Source of the DNA: Rhodoferax sp. PAMC 29310
Lineage (GTDB): Bacteria > Pseudomonadota > Gammaproteobacteria > Burkholderiales > Burkholderiaceae_C
DNA length: 64,000 nucleotides
Reading direction: 5' to 3'
NCBI RefSeq assembly: GCF_017948265.1
Contig: NZ_CP072852.1
Span: 1,178,001-1,242,000 of the forward strand
The translations under genes and the position numbers were made by a program. Positions 29,401 to 38,400 of this stretch are shown here, one piece after another. The first letter of the stretch is position 1. Every line of letters starts with the position of its first letter. The notes beneath the pieces are model-generated. The model saw nothing but the letters and a program-made list of their open reading frames with translations, made no database searches and had not been told where the DNA came from.

Positions 29401-32400
29401 TGATGCTGATGTGCTCGTTGGCTGCCACCGAGAGCGAGCCCACCCCGGCCGCCTTGGTAAACAGCAAGCGACTCGACGGCGAACCGGCATCTGGCACACC
29501 ACTGGTCGTGGCGGTGTAAATCAAGGCGGTCAGCTGACCGTCGCCCAGGCTTGTGAGATTGGCGGTGTAGCTGCCATCTGCATTGAGCGTGGCTGTGACC
29601 GTGCGCGTGCCGTCGGACACCTTCATCAGCGCGCGGCTACCCAAGGATGCCTGCGCAGCCGGAATAGCCTGTTCGGTACTAGTGGCCGGCGTTGCCGGCG
29701 ACATCAGCACAAAACGCGTGGCGCCCTGCTCGTTGGCCGTGATGATGCCATCGACGCCATCAAGCACCACGGTCACGCCAGCATTGTTCAATGACGCCAC
29801 CGCACCGGTGGCGCGGGTGCGCCGCTCCACGCGTGAAGTGCCGCCCAGATTCGCTTCGGTCTGACCCTGCAGCACGGTCACTGCCGCGCCGATCGCCACA
29901 CCCGCAATGCCACCACCACCCACCGTTGCCGCCACCGCCAGTTCCTCGGTGGTGTTATCCGCATGCACCAGCACCGCACCATCGGCACGAATCAGGCTGT
30001 CCGTCAACAGGGCACGCACAACCGATCCCGACACATTGGTGGTAAAGCTCAGGCCAACACCCAACGCGGCGCTGACACCAGCCGAGCCCGCAATCAGATT
30101 GATGCGATTGGCGCCATCGGCCAGCACACTGACGCTGCCGGCCTCGATCGTCGAACTGTCGACACGCGCAACCGTCTCGCCCTCAACCAGCGCCACACCG
30201 CCGCTGCCGGCCACGCCGGCAACGGCACCACCGGCGGCGCCGATCACAATTTGCGCAACTGAATTGCTTGAGCGCGCCTTGACCACCACCGCCCCAGCCG
30301 CTTTGACATAGGCAGAATCACGCACCTCGGCGAGGGTGGTACGGTCAATCAGCGCCGTACCCACCGCACCTGACACGCCCACCCCACCAACAGCCAGTGC
30401 GGTGGCTGAACTGGCCACCATGGCGTGGTTGGCGGCCATGACATCGGTCGTTTGCGCTGCATTGGCGCCGCCCAACCATCCAATGAACGCGCTGTCGATA
30501 TAGGCCCGGGTGCTGCCGCCGATCTTATCCACGTTGACGGCCGCACCGGCCGCACCCGCCGCACCGCCGCCCGCCACCGCGGTGAGCGAACCGATCTGCT
30601 CGATCGAGGTGGCCTGCACGGCCAGACCCTTGACGATGCGCGTGGCAAAGCTGGCCCCGGCAAGCACCGCGTCCGAGAGCTCGGTGATGTTCATCAGGTC
30701 GGGCGCGCTGGCCAGGCCGTCGGCCCTCACGGTCAGGCCGGCGCCGTTGGCCAGGGCGTTGACGTGTGAGTTAGAACCGGTGATGCCGGCCGTGGTGAAA
30801 CTTGAGATGATGTTGGTCAGCACGCCACCGGCGGCGCCCACCCCGGCCATCCCCAGGCCGACCGCACCGGAGAGCGCCTTGATGCGGTCGCGGCTGTTGG
30901 CCGTGACCGCGACCGAGTCGGCGGCGATCACCTTGGTGACAAAGCCGTCGGCACCCAGCGTTGCGTGGGTCTGGGATGCGATCAAACTGACCGCCACCGA
31001 GCCCTGCACCCCGACAGAACCGGCACTCATGCCCACAGCAACCGTGTTGATCTGGTTGTCACTTTCAGCCGACAACAGCAGGTCGTCGGCGTTTTGGGTC
31101 CAATGGCCAATGCCGTTGTTAAAGTTCGCATTGCTCACACCCACCAGGCTGGCCCTGGTTTGGGTGCCGATGCGGTTGACCGCCAGCGCTGCGCCCACGG
31201 CCACGCCACCACTGCCCGACAAGTTGCCAGCCAGCGAATCAATCTCTGCGGCCTGTCGGGCACTGACACTCAGCGTGTTACTGGCGATCAGTTCTGACCC
31301 CACCCACGATGCCGTGACCTCATCTTCGAGCAGGTTGGTGGCGTTGGAGCCGTTGATGGCGGACGCGCCACCGACACCGGCGGCAACACCGATCGACTTG
31401 ATAGTCGAGGTCGAGTACGCGTTCACTGCGACCATCCCGCCAGAGCGCACGACGCTGCCCTGCACTTCGGCCTTGACAACTTTGCTGCTGTCGGCATCAA
31501 GCGCCGTGCGACCCAGGAAGTTCAGCGCCAGTGCGGCCCCGCCGCCCGCCGTTCCGCCACCGGTCACCGTGCCGGCGAAGGACTTGATGGTAGAGGTGTC
31601 GCGTGCCTCCACCGTCAAAGTGGCGGCGTTGACCACCAGGTCGACGCCCGCCATTTGCGCCAGCACCGTCGAGGTGATGCCGTTGGTCGTGAACGAGCCC
31701 GCCAGCGTCACCGTACCGCCGACAGCCATGCCGGCCGCGATCGACTCGATACTGCCGGATGTGGTGGCCTTCACATTGACTGCGCCGGTCGCTTGCAGCG
31801 CGCTGTCAGCCAGGCGCGCTGTCACATCGCCACCGATGTCGTTAACCGACACCGCCACACCCACCGCTGCCGCACCGCCACCGCTGATGGTGCCCGCGAG
31901 CGAGAAGATGTCGGCGTCGTTGTCGGCGCTCACCGTGAACGCGCCACCGTTGGTGACCTGGGTCAGGTTCAGCACCTGGGCCTTGACACTGGCGCTGACC
32001 GAATTGGTCGTGAAGCTGCCGTTGACCGAAGCGCCTGCCGAGACCGAACCCGAGGCGGCCACCGACTTGATCTCGCCGCGCAGGTCGGCGTCGACCACCA
32101 CCGTGGGCGCCGCGTGCAGGGTCATGCCCGACAGGTTCGCCAGCACCGCACTGCCGATCTGGTTGACGGCAATCGCCGCACCCACCGCAGCGGCACCACT
32201 GGCCGAGAAATTACCCGCCAGCGTGCGCACGGTGGCCGCATCGTCGGCTTGCACCGTCAGCGACGTGGCTGTGCCGCTAAGCGAACCACCCGACCAGGAG
32301 GCCGTGATCTCGTCTTCCAGCAGATTGGTCGTGTTCGAACCCGTGACAGCGACATTGCCGCTGGCGCCCACGGCCACGCCCATCGATTCAATGAGCGAAG

Positions 32401-35400
32401 TCGACAAAGCCTTGACCTGCACCGCCCCGCCAGAATTGATCGCGCTGTTGAGAACCTCGGCCTTGACCACTTTGCTGCTGTCGGCATTGAGCGCCGTGCG
32501 GCCCAGAAAGTTCAGCGCAAAGGCGGCGCCACCGGCCGCCGTGCCGCCACCGGCCACGCTGCCCGCGAACGACTGGATGGTCGAGCTGTCTTTCGCCTGC
32601 ACCAGGAGAGAGCCCGAAGCCGCCGCCTGCGTCACGCTGTCCATCTGCGCCAGCACCGTCGAGGTGATGCTGTTGGTGGTGTTGGAGCCTGCGGCGCCGA
32701 CTGTGCCGCCGCCGGCCATGCCGGCCGCGATCGACTCGATCGTGCCCGAGGTGGTGGCCAGTACATTCACAGCGCCGGTTGCGCGCAGCGTGCTGTTAGC
32801 CAGGCGCGCAGTCACATCACCGCCGATGTCGTTGACCGACACCGCCACGCCCACTGCTGCCGTACCGCCAGCGCTGATAGTTCCCGCGAGCGAGAAGATG
32901 TCGGCGTCGTTATCGGCGCTTACCGTGAACGCACCACCGCTGGTGCTCTGGGTCAGGCCCAGCGCCTGTGCCTTGACACTGGCAGTGATTTCGTTGGTCG
33001 TGAAGCTGCCGTTGACCGAAACACTCCCCGAGGCCGCACCCGAGGCGGCCACCGACTTGATCTCGCCGCGCAGGTCGGCGTCGACGACCACCGTGGGTGC
33101 CGCGCTCAAGGTCATGCCCGACAAACTCGCCTGCACCGCGCTGCCGATCTGGTTGACGGCAATCGCCGCACCCACCGCAGCGGCACCACTGGCCGAGAAA
33201 TTACCCGCCAGCGTGCGCACGGTGGCCGCATCGTCGGCTTGCACCGTCAGCGACGTGGCTGTTCCGCTGAGCGAACCACCCGACCAGGAGGCCGTGATCT
33301 CGTCTTCCAGCAGATTGGTCGTGTTCGAACCCGTGACAGCGACATTGCCGCTGGCGCCCACGGCCACGCCCATCGATTCAATGAGCGAAGTCGACAAGGC
33401 CTTGACCAGCACCGCGCCGCCCGAATTGATCGTGCTGTTGAGCACCTCGGCCTTGACAATTTTGCTGCTGTCGGCATTGAGCGCCGTGCGACCCAGGAAA
33501 TTGAGCGCAAAAGCGGCGCCGCCGGCCGCCGTACCGCCACCGGCCACGCTGCCCGCGAACGACTGGATGATCGAGCTGTCTTTCGCCTGCAACCGCAGCG
33601 AGGCCGAAGCCACCGCCTGCGTGACGCTGTCCATCTGCGCCAGCACCGTCGAGGTGATGGCGTTGGTAGTGTTGGAACCAGCCAGAGCGGTCGTACCCGC
33701 ACCCGACACACCTGCCGCTATCGAGCCGATAGAACCGGAAGACGTAGCGTCCACCTCGACCGCTCCGGTCGCGCGCATCGTGAAGTTCTGAACCCGGGCG
33801 GTCACGCTGCCGCCGATCTCGTTGACCGAAACCGCTGCCCCAACCGCTGTCGTGCCGGCACCACTGATGGTGCCCGCCAGGGAGGCAATGGCGGCGTCAT
33901 TGTCGGCGTGCACTTTGAAAGCACCGCCGCTGGTGCTTTGGCTTCCACCCACAACCTCGGCCAGCACATTGGCCTCGATCACGTTGCTGGTGACACTGCC
34001 ATTGATCGCTGTCGTTCCGGCGCCGCTGCCGGATGCCGCAACCGATCCAATGGACCCGTCAAGCAGGGCATCCAGCGACACGGCCACCGGCGCCGCCAAC
34101 ACCGAGTCTTTCAGGCGCGCCGTGACCTTGAAGTCGGCGCTGCCCTGGCCCATGAGGTTGACCGCCACCGCGCCACCAATGGCGCCCGTACCCCCTGCCG
34201 CCACGGCACCGGCCAGGGACTGAATCGATCCCGCCTGCGAAGCGTGAACCGTCAGCGACGATGCAGCACCGTCGATGGTGCTGTATTCCACGTTGGCCAA
34301 AGTGGTTCCGTTGAGCACGTTGGTGCTCGACGAACCCGCCAACGCATAGTCTTTGCCGCCGGCCAGGGTGACCGACAGCGTCTGGATGCTGGCATCGGAA
34401 TCGGCCAGCACCGACACGGCGCTGCCCACGTGGAGCGTGGAGGAAAGAATCTGGGCCGAGCGCGTGCTGTTGATCGTGTTGAAGCCCAGGGCCAGTGCCC
34501 CTGAATAGCCTTTGGACGCCGAGACACCCCCGGCCAGCGAACGGATGCTAGCGCTGTTGGCACCCGCACCTTCACCGGCCTGAACCTGCACCGCGCCCGC
34601 TGTGACGGTTGAGGCACTGATGCGCGCCTCAGTCACGTCACCGGTTTCATTCACGGTGACCGTGCCGGCAAAGCCGACATTACCGTCGGCGGCAGCACCC
34701 GAAGCGGCCACCGACATCAGGTCGCTGGTATTGCTGGCCTGCACCTGCACCGTGCCCGCACCCACGTTGACCTTGGTGTTGTTGATCGTGGCGGCGTTGC
34801 CGGCCGCGCGGGTGCTGAACGTGTCAGTGCCCACGGTGTAGGTTTTGGTGCCGGTCTGGGTGTAGGCCACGGCCGCGCCCATGGCTTTGCCATTGCCGCC
34901 GCCCACGGCAAAACTCAGGTTGCCGGCCAGGCCAAAAGTATTGCCTGTGGTGTCCGATTTCACTGCCAGGCTGGCTGCAGTCACCGTGCCGCCCGTCACC
35001 AGGGCCTGGGTGCGTTGGCCAATCAGGTTGACCGCAGCCGAACCCATGCCCGAAAACTTGCCCTTGGTGGCGCCGACGCCGGCCGAGACACCCACGATGT
35101 CGGCGCGGCTGAGCGCCTGCACGCTGACCGCGCCTGCGGTGGTGATGCGGCCATTGAGCTCGGCGCCGTAGGTGGTCTGGATGTCGTTTTGCACATAAGA
35201 CAGCCCCAGGCTTGACGCGTTGCCGCCCAGCGTCACGCTCAGCGTGCCGGCCACGCCCACCACGCTCTCGCCGCCCACGGCGTTCTTGAACTCGCTGGTG
35301 TAGCCATTGCTGGCCGAAGTCATTTCATAGTCGATCATGCCTGAGGCGCGCACCGCACCCAACAAGGCGTCCAGGCTGGCACCGGTGGGGGCACCACCGG

Positions 35401-38400
35401 CCTGCACCGCCAGGTCGCCCGTGAGGTTGACCTCGGCGTCGTCTTTGACACCGGCGCTGAGCGTGTTGCCGACGTGGTTGAAGACAAACGAACCCATCAA
35501 CTGACCAGCCGAGGTCGAATCGCTGCTGGTCTGCAAGCCCGCCACCGCGCCCACACCCACCACTTTTTGCGACGACAAGGCCAGCACGGCCAAGTCATGG
35601 ACCTGTCTGATCGAGCCGCCCGACACCTGCGCCTGCGTGCTGCCATTGGCATTGACGATTGAGATCGCCGCGCCCACGCCGGCCGAACCCTTGCCCGTGC
35701 TCACCGACAAGGCCCCGCCCCCGGCGCCAATGCGGCTGCGGTCATAGGCCACCACCTGCACGCCCAAGGCGGTAGGCCCGGCGATGTTTCCCGAGACAGT
35801 CGTGCCTTCCATCGAGGCCACGGTGTCATCCGTCGTGGTGGTGACCGAAGCCGCGCCCACCACTGACACGCTGGTGGTGCTGCCTTTGGACAAGTTGGCC
35901 GAAATACCGGTGGCCACGGCGGTGCGCTCGCCCGATTTGAGCGCCTGTACCACCAGGCCGCCGGCCTGGTCCGCCAGGTCGCTGATGGTGCTACCCACAA
36001 TGCGTGCCGTGGTGTCGTCGTCCGAGTCCTGGATCGCGACCGCACCCGCCACCGCAGCAGTGAAGGTGGTGGCCGGGCTCTTGGACATCGACAGCGCACC
36101 GCCACCGGCCGCGCTCACCTGGGTGACGTCCGACAGGGCCCGCACGGCTACCGTGTTGGTGCCGGAGCCGATCGCGCTGATCACAGCCCTGTCGATCAGT
36201 GCCGTGGTGTCAAGGTTGCTGTAGTTGGTGACGATGGCACCAGCCCCGGCGATGGAGAAACTGGGTGGTTTGCTCGCTGCGGGTGCGGCGGCCGCAGCCT
36301 GGCCGGTGCCGCTGCCTTCGGCAGGCGCACCGGCCTCTGCCGCTGGCGCCATGCTGGCATCGCTGCCGTCGAGCTGCGACTGTGCACCGGCAGATTTTGT
36401 GCCTGCCTTGTCGGCCAAACCCGGTTTGGGCGTCCCCCCCGCCATGGCACCGGCCACACCCACCGCGCCGATCTGGCCCGTGGTAGTAGCCAGCACAGCC
36501 AGTTGCGCCGACTGGACAAAACCAACCGCACCTTCAGCAGTATCCGCACCGCCGGCATCGCTGTCGTTGTCACCGATGTAGGCTTTTGTGTTGCCGGTGA
36601 TCTCATTCATCGCCAGGCCGATGCCCACGCCCGAATTTGAACTTTTGGTGACCGCGCCGCTGATGCCATAAGTCCACAGGGTCAACGCGGCTTTGACTTC
36701 AATGTCTTTTGCAACCGTAACCTGCGCTTCGCGGCTGATCGAGGCCAGCGCGGTTTCAGTGAGTTTGTCGTAGGACATCATGGCGTTGGCCGCCACACCT
36801 TCGCCTGCGCCGGCGGTAGCTGCCACCGACAGCAACCAGTCCTTGTTTATGGCCTGCACTGACAGGGAGCGGGCATTCACCACCGCTTGATCTGCAATGC
36901 CAGAAACAGCCGTATTTTTCCGCTCCACCATGCTGAAAGTTCCGCCCACAGCGGTGCCACTGGCACTGCTCTCCGGGGCCGCACCACCCGCAGCATGCAA
37001 GGTCTGCGCGTGGTTTTGGGCTTTGACCAGCAAGGACGCTGCCGAGTTGTGCCCGATGTCAATCTCGTCGAGCTTCACGCCCGTGCCTGTTCCGTTGGCA
37101 TTCAGTACTTCACGGGTTTCGCTGGCGAACTCATTGATGACACGGATTGTCTTGTCAAGGCGATACGGCTTGGCGCCAATGAGCAAAGGCTCAATGTCAG
37201 AGTCGAAATACACCTCTTTGGTGTGGTAACTCCAACTGGCATCGCTCAAGGTTGTGGTGCTCAGACGCGCACCGGTGTCCACCCAGGCGACGGTGTTGTT
37301 CGTGTTGAACGACAGGCTGACCGCCCCCGACGCCGCCAGATTCTGCGCCGCCGACTTGGCTGCCACACGGGTGTTGAAGCCCTCAAAAAACGGGTTCACG
37401 CCCCCCACCAGATTGGTGTAGACCTTGAACGGGTCGTCCCACGCGAAGGGCAGACCCTCGGTGTAGAACTCGGGCATGTCCGTGTTGGCGCTCACCGCCA
37501 CATGCAAACCTTTCAACGTGGCAACGCTACCGACCCGGGCTTGGGTGTCAAAGTTGTTCTTGTTGTAATTGAAGGCCACGCTCAAGGAGGTGGCCGACGC
37601 ATCGGCGCCTGACACCTTGGAAGTAGCCTCGGCCATGGCCGTGCCTTGCACGGCGCCCGCCAAGGTTTGCGCATCAATGATGGCGTTGCCGGTGGCGACC
37701 AAACTGGCACCCGCGCCCAGGGTCGCACGCGTGGTGTGGTCCGATTCAGCCCAGGCCAAAGCCCCGGCCATGCGCAGCTTGGGCGTGCTTGCAGAAGACG
37801 TGTTGCCGGTCGAGGCTTCCTGCGCGGTGGCCACTGCCCCTGCCATCTTCATGAAACCGTCCATCAAACCTTTTTGGGCTTCGGCGTCGCTGGTTTCCAG
37901 CGTAGCTGGCAATGCGATAAGTGGCGGATTTTCGCTGGTGTTTTGAGATTTGGCCGAGACCGCGCTTTTTGACACAAAGTTCATCGCCGTCAGGCGGGCT
38001 TCGCCCTGTGCGGTGGCCTGACCATCCAATGTGGCGCGCGTGTCTGACTTTTGCAGCGACAGGGCACCCACCACACCGGCCGTACCACTGCCATAGACCT
38101 TAACCTCGGCCGCGGTGCTGTACTGCCCGGAGTGGTAGGACTCCAGTTTGAGGTCGTTGCCGCTGCTCAGCACCGCACCACTGCCCACCGTCACGGTGGT
38201 GGTCACATCCGAAAGTGAACCCGCAAAAATGATGGAGGCCACATTCGCAGCGCCTGTGGCTGCGTCGGTTGAGCCAACGGCCGTGCTGTTCATCAGCACC
38301 TTGGTTTTTGACGCCGCCAACAAACTCATGTCGTGGTCAGCAGACAAGTTGGCGCCCGACTGCACATCCACAGCGGTCGTGCCCTTGACCCGTGCAAACC

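Noticed and set aside
30510..33791. 1093-codon open frame on the + strand
   Set aside because: It is antisense to the giant adhesin gene. Its Ala/Pro/Thr-rich repeats mirror the repeats of the real gene, as expected in GC-rich repetitive DNA. The same applies to 25022-28276, 31655-34504 and 22037-24067.
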